In this document: piece after piece, positions 11,591 through 22,836 of the stretch
How the letters are laid out: the number at the start of each line of letters is the position of its first letter
How positions within the stretch are numbered: position 1 is the stretch's first letter
From: Piper betle
Lineage: Eukaryota; Streptophyta; Magnoliopsida; Piperales; Piperaceae
Reading direction: 5' to 3'
NCBI GenBank assembly: GCA_033002965.1
Contig: JAURVB010013808.1
Location: 46,193 to 110,192, forward strand
DNA: 64,000 bases
Program-made: the position numbers and the translations under genes
Notes under the pieces: generated by a model
Database searches by the model: none
Seen by the model: only the letters and a program-made list of their open reading frames with translations
Told to the model about the DNA's origin: nothing

Positions 11591-13457
11591 TGTAACACCC
11601 TGATTTCGGTTCACCTAAGAACAAAATTAGAAATGTTATGATCGAGTTGAGCCATGTTTAAAGTTGTTGGTTGGTCCGACTTGATCGATAAAATAGATCG
11701 AAATAACCTTCTTGGTGTCATGAGAGTAGAAGACATTGTTAAATACATGTCAAAACACATCGAATATAAGTAAAAGTAAGAAAGTAAATAATTAGGATGA
11801 GTTCAAGTGTGTGTAGCTTTTATTTATCCTCTGACTAAAGTCGACTCAGGATTTACAAGATCTACATATATTATATGAAAAATGTCAGTCATGAGTGTTA
11901 ATGATCTGAAAAATAAGTAGTACAAATTAGGAAATGGGTATTCCATTACCCACGAAACTTATAAAACTTCAGAATTGCCTCACACTGGGTGGCAAGCAAA
12001 CATACTTAAACAAGTGTCTGTGCACATGTATGGCTAATATTTATATACATACGTACAACACATATGCCCTCATATCCTCCATATTACACTCGCCACGGTA
12101 CTCAAGTGGCAAAAGGAATGGTTAAGCTAGTGCTACAAATTCTAGAAATGTGCAGCGTTATGCAATACCGTCATACACTGCACTACATAAGGGTTTGAAG
12201 GAGTACTAGTGTGTTCCATACATATCTCCATACCGCTCACCCTCTTATTCATGAAATCAACAAAAATACGCATACTTATATAATAAGTTTAGGGAAGAGG
12301 CTTGTACCATATATTTCTGAAGCTTTAGTTCGAAAACCAACAGGGGATCTCATCCTTGTAGTTTTATTAAACATATGTAAAAAATTCATCTAAATGGCCA
12401 GAAATTGGAGGGATTTGATAAAATGCCACCAAAGTCGTCCTATGTCTAAAACACAGTTAAACTCGACACGGGAGTCAAGTAGAGGTCAAGCAAAAGGGAG
12501 AATCCTACGGACCTCTAGTCTAAGCACCAAGTGCATTGACACATCTACGGTGAGCTTGGACTTCGTAACTTACATCGAAACCCACACCTAAGTAAAATAC
12601 TGATGTCTCTATATGATGCATGCTTGTGTTGTGTGATTATATCATTGATATATTTTAAAAAGAAAACAATGCTAACAAACCTATAACTAAACAAGTGGCA
12701 CATAAATTGAGACATAATAATAATAAACAATAAACAAGCAAATAAACAAGAAAATACACTCATAGATAATTAGATAATAACAAATACATGAACATAAATA
12801 ATACTCCAATCATAAAATAATAATATAGTTATAATATATAAATACACGGGTAAACATGAGTAAATATCACCATATACTTGTGGTAGTTAATGTATAAATA
12901 AATAAATAGTTAAATACTCATTAATCACGAATATTAATAATTTTATAGTTATACAATATAAGAATACATAATTAAATACAAATTAATAATAACATACACA
13001 TGAACAAACAAATAGATCAATAACAAGTAATATATATATATATATATATGAGGGGCACTTCCTTGCGCCAGAGGCAGGGAAGCGCATCTGCGCCACTTTT
13101 ATTCTGGGCCGTCCGATTACAAGGACGGCCCAGATTTATTAGTTTTTTTAAAAAAATAATTTTAATTTGATCTGGACCGTTCGATTAGAAGGAAGGTCTA
13201 GATGATATAGAGGGGAGGAGGCGGAGCGCTGCCGCCGTGGCAGGGGAGGGAGGGCGCCCAGATCTGGCCGCCGCCAGATGCGGGCGGGCGGCCACGGCCA
13301 GATCTGGTCGCCGCCGGCTAGATCCGGCCGCGATAGGCTGGACCTGGCCGTCCCCCGGCCAGATCTGGTTGGGGGATGGCCAGGTCCAACCTGTTGCTGC
13401 TGGATCTGGCCGGCTGCGGCCCCGACAGGAAAAAAATCTCTATGCCATGGACGCCGC

Positions 13458-13592
13458 CGCCCAGCCGCGGACGCCGTCTGCCCTGCTCCCCATTGACCCC
13501 GTCGTCCCGCCCCCCTTGGCGGCTGCGGCCGCAGGAGGGTGGGGCGGGACGACGGGGTCGATGGGGAGCGGGGCAGACGGGCGTCCGCGACT
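13458..13592. repeat. GC-rich hairpin
   Basis: The sequence 'cgccgtctgccctgctcccc' near 13470 pairs with its inverted form near 13560-13585, giving arms of about 50 bp with a few mismatches. The loop region at 13513-13535 contains CGGCTGCGGCCGCAG. It lies within the insertion 13050-14082. Confidence 0.75.
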
Positions 13593-13955
13593 GGGCGTCC
13601 GCAACTGGGCGGCATCCGCGGTGGGGGAGCGAGGAGGAGGGAGGGGGAGGAAGCACGTCCCTCCTCCTCGTGAAGGGGTGACGGCCGCGAGGGGCGATGA
13701 CGCAGCGGGGCGGTGGTGCGACAGGGCGGCGGCGGGGGGGGGCGACGCGGCGGCAGGACGACGGGGTCGATGGGGAACGGGGCGGACGGGCGTCTGTGAC
13801 TCGGCGGCGGCATCCATGACTGGGTGGCGGTGTCCGCGACTGGGCAGCAGCGTCCGGAGCGGGGGAGCGAGGAGGAGGGAGGGGGAGGAAGTGCATCCCT
13901 CCCCCTCGCAAATGGTGGCGGTCGCGAGGGGCGACGACGCGGTGGTACGACAGCG
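13545..13955. repeat. Direct repeat of about 200 bp, two copies
   Basis: The block starting 'gacgacggggtcgatgggga' near 13545 recurs near 13756, followed in both by 'gggggagcgaggaggaggga' and 'ggcgg.cgcgaggggcgacgac'. The second copy runs to about 13955. The duplication explains why long frames recur here on both strands. Confidence 0.75.
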
Positions 13956-14195
13956 GCGGTGGGGTGGGGGCACTTTTGGAATTTTATTTTTTAATAGGAG
14001 ATCTGGGCCGTCCTCATAATCGGACGGCCCAGAGAAGAGCTTGGGGCAGAAAATTTTTTCTGCACCTTGCTCTTCTTCACTCTATATATAAAATTTAGTA
14101 AACATAAACAAGACTAGTATTAATAAGTAATTATATCATTAACAATAATAAATAATCATATAAGCATGCATTATAATCAATAAATACACAAATAA

Positions 14196-14262
14196 CAAGA
14201 AATAAATAAATAATAAATAAATAAATAATAAATAAATAAATAAATAAATAAAATAATAAAGA
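14196..14262. repeat. AAAT/AATA microsatellite
   Basis: A run of AAATAAATAAATA-type tetranucleotides within LTR1. Similar A/T-rich runs occur at the matching places of LTR2 and of the third copy. Confidence 0.9.
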
Positions 14263-15785
14263 AAGAAAAATAATCGTAACACCAAAATATTCTAAATCAT
14301 GTGAATATGCATCTAAACTAGTATAGGGGTTCTTGAATTATTGAAAATGGTGCAAAAAATGGATGAAAATTGTGTGAAAATAACTGAACCGGGTTAAGTG
14401 AGCTGAACCGAACTGAGTTAGGCCAAGTCAATTTGGTCTCGGTTAAATAAACTGTTGGGCTAGGTTGACTGGGTTGGTCTGGACTGATGGACACGGACAC
14501 GGACACAAACACAGTCTCACATTGGCGAACTCGGGCATGGTTTGGAGTGATGGACATGGACATGGTCTCGGCCTCGGTGCCCATCGCCAAAAAACGGTGA
14601 CAGCAGCGTAGCGGAGGCTGCCGCCGGTCAAGATCGACAGAGGGGAGGACAGAGAACGTGATGGTAGTGGCAATCAGCAAGGTCTGGCCGTCGGCTGGCT
14701 GCAAAATGGCTTCGAAGTAGCAATATCGCAGGCGGGTGAGGCAATGTTGCCAGCAGTGATTGCGACCAGGGCAATGGTCATGGGTGGTCTCAATAGATTG
14801 GCCGTCGAGTGAGGAAGCTATTTGGGCTCATGGTCAGTGGTGTCTGGCTGGTGGCTGGCTGGGAAATGGTAAGAAATGATGGAAAACTCCGCTGGGCAAG
14901 TGCGAATTGCCAGTGGCGATCTCGGCTACAACGGAGGTTGGTGTCGGTTTCAAATGGAAGATCTCGGCGATGGGAAGGTTTTGGTGTAGTCGGCTTCGCT
15001 GGAGGATAGTCGTCGGTGCCAAAAAATCACCCAAAAGGGTGGCTGTGGAGGCTAAAATGGACCGCAAAATTATCGTCACCGGCGGCGACTGCGGTGACAC
15101 TGGTAGCAATGGTGGGTACGAACTGATAGCCAGCCATGAGGTGGACACAACCATACCGATCCGGTGGCGGTGAGCCAGAGTAGCTGTGGATCCATGGTGA
15201 AAATTCTCAAAATCATGGGAATTCTGTGGAAATAAATGGGTGAAGCTAAGGCTGAGTGTATGGCTCAGATCTTGCCATCTAGCAGGATCTTGACATTCGA
15301 CAACTTGTGGCCTAGTAGGGCGCACCTATGGGTATATGCAATATACATATGGATGGAAAGCTCGGATCGAGACCAACCAAAGTCAAATCTTACATCAGTC
15401 CTAAAAGTGATTCTATAAGTAGGAATCGAGGTAAGATGGCTAATTGGCAATATATAGGGGCAATCCGGTAGTTAGAAATCCCTAAAATGAATGTAAGTGA
15501 GATACCTTGAAATTCCCAAATGGATACTAAATGCTACAACTAAAACCCTGGCTAACTTATAAAAAAATTATTTGTATACATCTTATATACATTGATAACT
15601 CGTGTTTTGCTGTATCTATCATATATTTGTTGGGCATACTCAGCCACCATAACATGCTCATATGGCCATCTGGGCCCCATACTCTTCTTGGCCTGAAAAC
15701 TAGTCTGGCCCGAGCTCGCCTAAACCTCTGGCCCAAACCAGACAAACTACAAGAGGGTAAACCCTAACCCGAAGCTGAGTTTACA

Positions 15786-16652
15786 CCCTGGATATAACTT
15801 TAATCACGTTGTAACTTGATCATTGTAACAAAGTTATATTTCTTGTTAACTAAGTGAAATTGAACATCCCATGTCTATCATGAAAGAAGTTTGTTAGTTT
15901 AATTTATGGATTATCTATATTAGCATATTAGATACTTGTTGTTACCAGTTTATGCCCAGGCCTCGATTTCTTATCCGGAGAGTTTAGATTCTTTGAGATC
16001 CCGCCTTGCCAATTGAACAAGAAGAGGAAGTTGCAAAACATCTGGGAGGAGGAGAGCCCCTGACTGGTCACTTCAACGTGTAAAACTTCAGTTCAGACAA
16101 GGACAACTGACCTATCTTATGAGCACTTCTTTCTCCCTACCCTTTTCATTTCTTTCTTTCTTTCCTTCTTATTGCGTACTGATGCTCTTTGCTGCTTGCG
16201 TGATCAAACTACTACTTTGAAAACCGGTCTGTTATTAACTATGAGGGTATAGTTTAACTTAATCCTCTTCGATCATAGTGAAGCCATATAAAATGATGGC
16301 ATTGTGGAATATTAAATTCTACTGTCTAGATGATTATTTCAGACCATAAATAAAATGTTGTGAGTTGCATACTTTGTTCTCTTGGCATTGAACAAAAATT
16401 CTCGTGGGTTGTTGCATAAAAATTTCCTTATCTAATTTACCACCTAGAAGAGCGGTTTACATGTCCATTTGGTGTAATTCTATGTTTAAATGTTTTGCAA
16501 TAGCTAAAATTTTTCTTCGTAGTAAATTCTTTCCTGCTGGGTGTAGTCTTTAGCAACCAAACATGCTTTATACCTTTCAATTGTGTCAATGACTTTTCTT
16601 TTAATTTTGAAAATTAATTTATTGCCGATTGCTTTTTCACCCTTTAGGAAGA
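15786..16652. other. Inner edge of family-1 internal region, no gene seen
   Basis: Between the LTR1 edge and the copia remnants. A pyrimidine-rich run at 16126-16173 would be a purine tract on the minus strand. Minus-strand translation near 16450-16640 gives scattered copia-like words but no continuous frame. The reverse transcriptase and RNase H expected for a copia element are not present here. Confidence 0.5.
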
Positions 16653-16909
16653 TCAACTAAAATCTAAACTTTGTTGATTTTCATTGTCTACATTTCTTCC
16701 TTCATTGCCTTTTCCACAATTCACTAGCAAAACGTGAGAGTGCTTGTTGGAAATTTTTGGTTCATCATCATGTGATTCAACCAAATTTGTTTCCCCTTGA
16801 AGCATGAAAGTTTCATTCTTAAAGTCAAAACGACGTCGGGGAACCAGAATACGTTCACTTCGACACATTTGTCCAACATCAGGAATTTGAATATTTCTTT
16901 CATATCCAC
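16653..16909 (-). pseudogene. Ty1/copia pol fragment after integrase (connecting region)
   Basis: Two overlapping short minus-strand frames contain sequence like the variable stretch between integrase and reverse transcriptase in copia polyproteins (a 'VPRRRFDF' block followed by acidic and polar residues). Its position directly downstream of the integrase remnant supports this. Similarity by eye is weak, so the call leans on context. Confidence 0.45.
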
Positions 16910-17179
16910 TAGGATGTAATTCCTCTAATTGCTGCTAGTATCACCATCATCCATTTCAAATATATGAAGATCTTAATTGATTTAAACTCTATGTGAAATA
17001 TCATTCCCCAAGAATGTTACAACCCTTGATTCAAGTTCAGTTATACTTCCATCTGCTTATTTATCAATGAACACATGCCCATTGGAGTGTTTAGGGTATC
17101 TAATAACGATAAACTTTTTGCCTCATGGACCCAATTTGCCAAATTTGCTCGACAGATTGTGAACATAAGCAGCAGACCA

Positions 17180-17689
17180 TTATGGTCTTAAATGACTTAG
17201 GTTAAGTTTGTGACCTATCCAAAGTTCATAAGATGGGAAAGAAACTAACTTTGTTGGTACTCGGTTAAGTACATAGGCAGCTGTGAAAGGAGCATCACCC
17301 CAGAATGAAATCAGAAGGTTAACTTGTGCAATCATTGACCTCACCATATCTAAAAGGCTCATATTCTTATGTTTAGCAACGCCATTTTACAGAGGAGTGT
17401 AAGAAATAGTTAATTGACAAACAATTACCTTTTCTCCGCATTACTCTCTAAACTGATTAAAGAGATACTCTTCGGCTTGATCTGGTCTCAAAGCCTTGAT
17501 TTTGCTGATGAGTTGATTTTCTGTCGTGTGTTGAAGATGTTTAAAGCAATCAAATGCTTTATACCTATGCGAAATTACATATACAACACCATAATGTGTG
17601 AAATCATTAATCAATGTAATAAAGTAATGAGCACCATATCTTGCCCTTATACTTATTAGGTCACAGATATTGGAATGTATTAATTGCAA
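17180..17689 (-). pseudogene. Ty1/copia integrase, broken
   Basis: Two minus-strand frames. 17689-17441 has the start of the integrase core (IHSNICDL, then YFITLINDFTHYGVVYV, with the core Asp in NDFT). 17362-17180 has the later conserved block (MIAQVNLLISFWGDAPFTAAYVLNRVPTK, where active copies usually have an L..FW..A..TA.Y..NR pattern). The middle, with the second Asp and the Glu, falls in the disrupted part around 17363-17440. It belongs to the copia remnant 16653-19386. Confidence 0.87.
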
Positions 17690-17841
17690 TGGAAGTTCAT
17701 CTCTAGTAGCCTCACCATAAGCTTTCTAGTTGCTTTACCTGCTAAGCAATATTCTTATATGGGCAAGTCAATGTGAGTTAAAGGTTCAAAAAGACCCTCA
17801 CATGCTGAGCGCATCATTCATTCTTGTCTAATATAACCTAA

Positions 17842-18105
17842 TCATGTGTGCCAAACTGAAGTATCAATAGAAGGATTGCTTGTAGAAGCGATCAATGAAT
17901 AATCATTATTAATTTGAAAAATGAAGTCATCGACATTCGAAATAAAAAAGCTATCGGAAAGAAATCTTGGCCAATAAAATTTATTCCCTTGATAAATAGG
18001 TACTAAATGACCATTAAAGTTGAAAGAGAAATCAAATTCTAAAAGGACTCTAACAGAGACTAAATTTTGTTGTATGTCGGGCACATAAAGTACATCACGA
18101 AGCAA
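17842..18105 (-). pseudogene. Ty1/copia gag-pre-integrase domain
   Basis: An 87-codon minus-strand frame starting LRDVLYVPDIQQNLVSV, the conserved stretch between protease and integrase in copia polyproteins. It ends at VWHT, the beginning of the zinc-binding H..H..C..C part (usually WHxRLGH); the rest of that finger is lost. No protease active-site motif is visible upstream. Confidence 0.88.
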
Positions 18106-18207
18106 CCAAGTTCAACCTCCCCACAACTGTAATTTGCAAGTGTATACTCCTGGGACTTTAATACAAGAGTTGTTTCCAAAATAGATTTAGCGTGTCCCAC
18201 GTGGAAT

Positions 18208-19386
18208 TTGACAGAATTCCATGTATGCTTCTCTCTCTTGCTATGTGTTCTATTATGCCTTATTCAGCGTAGAGCAAGTATTAGTATAATGTCCCTTGTT
18301 TTTGCAGTTATAATAAGTAACATGACAGATGTTCTTCTTGCCCTATCTTTTAGCATGTTTGTCTATATCCTTCATAATAGGATTAGAGGACTGCTAGCTA
18401 GATTTTGACCGCTCTTTTTGAAATTTCTTTGAACAATGATACTTGGGCATGTAAGGCCTAGCATTATGTTGAGTAATTAATGTCTCATCCTCAGGATTAG
18501 TAGCCAAAAACCGTTCATCCTCCAACTCTAAGTGGCGTAAAATATCTACAAAGGTTCAGATGTTCTCATTATAGATCACGTTAATCTTCATATCCTCCCA
18601 TAAATGGAACAATGAGTACATGATTGACAAAACATGACCAACATTAGTAAGATCTCATATCAAATTTCCCATTTCATGAAGATGCTACCTCATTGTGGTT
18701 TGAAGGTGCTTCTTGTAAGTGTTAAATTTGATAGTAAGTTTCCTAAACTTGGTTGCAAATGTTTACCCTAAATTTTGTTTTAGAGCCAACCACATAGTCT
18801 GGACATTTTTGTTGGGTTTGTCTCATATTGGTCGTAGATGAAGTTGATGACTTATACATAGTCTAATGGGAAAGCCTTATTCTCTGAACTAGCTTTTGGA
18901 ATAAGAGATGCTCATGACACCTGCTGTAAGTTTTCTTTGGTTCTTTCAAGCCTTAAGGGTCCAATAGTAGTATCAAAGCCAAGTGGGTTTGGGTGTTTGC
19001 CTATGCCAATTGTGGTAGTCTCCTTTGTTGGTTCCACCATATGATTTAAAGAGACTTTTCTAGGTGATAATATACGAGTTTCATTTGATGAAAGAGAGAT
19101 TGTCAAATGATGATAGTTTTGGTGTTGCACGATGTATGAAGGGAGATTATTGGATTTATCTCATAATAGTCTTTGATTTGTATATAGGCTAATGAGAAAG
19201 TCTTACTCCTTGAGGTAGCTTTTGGATTAATAGGCAACTGTGACACCTACTGCAAGTTTCCTTTTGTTGTTTCAAGTTCTTTTTAGGGGCCCATAGGGAC
19301 CAACAATTTTCATATTGCTCATATTCACAGAGAAGATCATTCTGCATAACACTCAAAATCATAATTCCGCTCTGGTAGGCTCTCAA
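18208..19386 (-). pseudogene. Ty1/copia gag, broken, with internal duplication
   Basis: Read in shifting minus-strand frames, this gives copia gag: LTIKFNTYKKHLQT, NLI.DLTNVGHVLS, LRHLELEDERF, and a zinc-knuckle region YYNCKNKGHYTNTC near 18273-18314 whose first Cys is replaced by Tyr. Stops and frameshifts are frequent. The 5' part contains a direct duplication: 18838-18960 and 19170-19290 share the 'ctaatg.gaaag.cttactc' block about 331 bp apart. The start lies near 19386. Because gag sits 2 kb from the primer site, the copia piece may be nested in family 1 rather than native to it. Confidence 0.8.
18838..19290. repeat. Diverged direct duplication of about 120 bp in copia gag
   Basis: Segments 18838-18960 and 19170-19290 match in order through 'tag.ctaatg.gaaag', 'gctttggaat/gattaa' and 'gacacct.ctg.aagttt'. 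The offset is about 331 bp, with 210 bp of other sequence between them. Confidence 0.7.
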
Positions 19387-21332
19387 GTAAAGCTATAAGT
19401 CAAGACATTGATGTCCCTCTATCTAGTCGACACGATCCAATCTGACTGAAGTCTTTGTCTACGTTGCTCCCAAGCTTGGGTGTAGTTGTCTCTTCCAGAC
19501 TGGTCTGTCATCGGCTACCTGCATTGTAAGTCTTATACACTACTACAAAGGTGCCTCCTATATTTGGGGTAAAGGCTAAATCCTATGTTTCAAGGTAAGG
19601 ACCTAATCGTGCTAGCAAAACACAAGGAAAATACTATCTCCTTAATGAACACTATGGTCATCCTATCTGGATATCATATTGTATTGTTCTCATACTCTGT
19701 CCATATACATCCCTAGAAGACTCACAACACTGTCTCCCTAGAAGACTCACTAACAGTATCTGATGATCCCCATAAGACTATCACTAATACTATCTTACAA
19801 TACCCATCCCAAGGATGTCAGGTTAAGGCGATTGTATACAAGATGGCTGGTAAAGTCAATCATGTGTGATCACATCCAGATAATTCTACTACCCCTAACT
19901 TTTCTCTACCTAGATGATGTTACCATAGCTATATATTATCCTCAATATCTAACTCAATTCTCCTCTAAAGGCTGTGACATGCGGTCTCTATGCAAAAGTT
20001 AAGAACATCTTCAAGTAGTTGTCCCCATGTAGGGTGAGGTAACTACTTGTCCCTTTTACAAAAGTGCTCCACTTTGTCGATGGTAGTGTAATATAAGGAC
20101 GGTGGTTTTGCATCACAGACGATGGTTGTTCTACTCAGACGGTGGTTGTGCTGCTCAGACGGTGGTTGTGCTACTCAGGTAGCGGTTGTGCTATCTAGGT
20201 GCTGAAACCTGATCCTAATCATGAACGTCGTGAAGCCATTACTATCTGTGGCATGATGTCTTTGTCTTCCTAGAGGTAGCTGCTATTAACTTGGCTCAGG
20301 TTATCCAACTATGCGTGTCTGATCCGGAGGGGTTTGGATCATAGGGGTGACACGTACGATGGAAAGATAATATTGAGCCCACACTGATCTCATGGAATAT
20401 GGAGTAACTATTCCCATAAACACTGATTGGTTCTCAATAACAATCACTGATCTGGCTTTGGCTGATTGAGTGAAATCCAGTCAATCGTCTAAATCTGCTA
20501 TCAAAGGTAATCTCGCTTATCCTCATTGTGTTTATTCCTTTGTTTGGTGAAGATTAACCACCAATACAATTGGAAGGGAGGCGGTGAAATGTCTATAGGA
20601 CTGTAGATCCACCTCGCTACTCATCCTCATCCATTGCTATCTGCTCAAAGTGGTCCATCTCAAGTCATCTGTCCAAACACTCATCTATGATCCAATAACT
20701 AAGTGGCTCCACTATCATAACCATATCCTTCATCCGCAGGGATTTGTCTGAAGATTGAAGTTCTCCAAAGTAGGCCTCAAACTATGCCTAATGGATCTGT
20801 ATAAACCACTCAAAGGTCACTACTCATGTGTCACGTAACTACGTGAGTATCTCTATACTCCAAGCTCCCTACTTGTGTTATCTCTTATAACTTTGTCTCA
20901 CAATGTACACCATATCGTAAGGAAGGACTGATGTGATGGCATGCAAAAGAGGGGCAAATGCTCCAATATGGTCACCAAAATTCAAGGTACTTCCAGTCAC
21001 TATCCAACTCAACCTCTGTTAACTTAACATATGGACACTATCACTCATCCAAATCTTTGGCACAGTAAAAGCGAAGACGTATTTCCAAGCTTATCATAAC
21101 ATGCTTGTGAGATTCGTGTTGGCGTCTACTAAAATAATGATCTCATATCCATCTCATAATTTCAATTAACACCGAAACATACATTGCTCAGGTCTGACTG
21201 AGCAAACATTTGAAAAATAGAGAAAACAACAAAGGAAATACCTGTTGGTTTGGCTAAGGACAACTTCACACACTTGGCTCAAAACAAAAGTCTTTCATCT
21301 CAATTGACCAAGGCATGGCTCTGATACCCACT
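19387..21332 (-). mobile_element. Family-1 internal leader, second copy, with primer site
   Basis: Collinear with 41-1609 plus 10917-11590, so it shows the leader without the Athila insertion. It contains the 20-bp minisatellite (20078-20199). A tRNA-iMet type primer site on the minus strand at 21317-21329 reads GGGTATCAGAGCC, one mismatch. No coding frame is supported; frames at 19763-20002 and elsewhere are short and unlike any family I know. Confidence 0.78.
20078..20199. repeat. Minisatellite, about 6 units of 20 bp
   Basis: Same unit as at 920-1119 (core GGTGGTTGTGCTACTCAGAC), with fewer copies and one 22-bp unit. It marks the same leader position in the second element copy. Confidence 0.88.
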
Positions 21333-22836
21333 TTTAACAGCACAATTTTGGTTCACTTAAGAACAAAATTAAAAATGTTACCATCGAGTCGAGTCATGTT
21401 TAAATTGTCGGTCGGTACGACTCGATCGATGAAATAGAGTGAAACAACCTTCTTGGTGTCATGAGAATGGAAGACATTATTAAATACATGTTAAAACACA
21501 TCGAACATAAATAAAAATAAGAAAGTAAATAACTATGTTGAGCTCAAGTGTGTGTAGTGTTTATCTGTCCTCCCACCAAAGTCGACTCAGGATTTGCATG
21601 ACCTACATATATTATATGAAAACCGTAAGTAACGAATGTTACTGGTCCAAAAAATAACTAATACAATCTGACAAATAAGTATTTCATTACCCACGAAAAC
21701 TTGTGAAACTTCAAGATTGCCTTACAGTGGGTGGTAAGCAAACATACTTCAGCAATTACCGGCTCACATGCACTACTCATAATCATATTCATACATACAT
21801 ACAATGCTTATGCTCTCACACTTTTCATATCACCCACCAAGGTACTAGAGTGGCAAAAAGAATAGTTAACTTAGTGCCACATTTTCTGAAAATGCGATGC
21901 ATTATGCAGTACCATCATACACTGCACTACCTCATGGTTTGAAGGAGTACTAGTGCGATTCATACATATCTCTATACCGCTCACTCTCTTATTCATGAAA
22001 TCTGTAAAAATGCACGTACTCATATAATATACTTAGGAAAGAGGCTTGTATTATATATTTTTAGAGCTTCAATTCGTAAACCAATAAGGGATCTCATCCT
22101 TGTAGTTTTATTAAACATGCGTAAAAAGCACAACTAAATGACCCGACATCGGAGGGATGCAATAAAATGCCGCCGATGCCGTTCTACATATAAAATATGA
22201 TCAAACTCTCCACACAAGGAGTCAAGTAGAGAGGGAGAATTCTACGAACTTGTGGTCCAAGCTCGAAGCACATCGTCACATCTACGGCGAGCTCGGACTC
22301 ATGTAACCTATATCAAAACCCATTGCTAAGTAAAATACTAACATCTCTATATGATGCGTGCTCGTGGTGTATGCTCATATAATAAATACATTCTAATAAA
22401 GAAAACAGTGCTAACAAACCTATAACTAAGCATGTGGCACACAAATTGAGACATAATAATAAATAATAAATAAATAAGGAAATACACTCATAGCTAATTA
22501 GATAAATAATAAATATATGAACATAAATAATACTCTAATCATAAAATAATAATATAATTATACTATATGAATACACAGGCAAACATGAGTAAATATCATA
22601 TATACTAGTATTAGTAAACACATAAATAATTAAATAATTAATAAATAATTAAATAATAATTCAATAAATAAATAAACAAATAATTAATATTCATTAATCA
22701 TGAATAATAATAATAATGTCATAATTATCCAATATAGAATATGTAATTAATACAAATAAATAATGACATACAAACGTAAAAATAAATAAATACACACATA
22801 TGTATGTGTATATATGTGTGTGTGTATATATATATA

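Larger units (their letters stand above)
13050..14082. mobile_element. GC-rich insertion in TA microsatellite (foldback-type, non-autonomous)
   Basis: A strongly GC-rich block bounded by TA repeats on both sides. It is absent at the matching site of the third LTR copy (about 58863-58890). Near its ends lie inverted copies of a unit that is itself a small hairpin, TCTGGGCCGTCCGATTA at 13103-13119 and its reverse complement at about 14018-14035. Inside are a longer hairpin (13458-13592) and a roughly 200-bp direct repeat. Large frames on both strands are low-complexity. It behaves like a mobile element with TA-rich target preference, but no transposase is seen and the class is unknown. Confidence 0.6.
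11591..15785 (-). repeat. Family-1 LTR1 (very long LTR)
   Basis: Minus-strand termini are TGTAAACTCAG (15785) and GGGTGTTACA (11591). It is about 4.2 kb including a 1.03-kb GC-rich insertion (13050-14082), so about 3.2 kb without it. It aligns with 21333-27367 and 57452-60311. A primer site sits just beyond its inner edge at 11575, while its other edge meets another internal region, so it is shared between two tandem elements. Internal frames such as 14318-14704 and 14834-15325 overlap on both strands and are not supported as genes. Confidence 0.8.

Noticed and set aside
13148..14019. Long overlapping frames of up to 260 codons on both strands
   Set aside because: They lie in a GC-rich repeat insertion. 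All frames give Pro/Arg/Ala/Gly-rich low-complexity translations, frames are open on both strands at once, and no domain is visible.
14318..15325. Frames of 128 and 163 codons on the minus strand inside LTR1
   Set aside because: The homologous parts of LTR2 (26105-26610) and of the third copy (59191-59936) do not preserve them.
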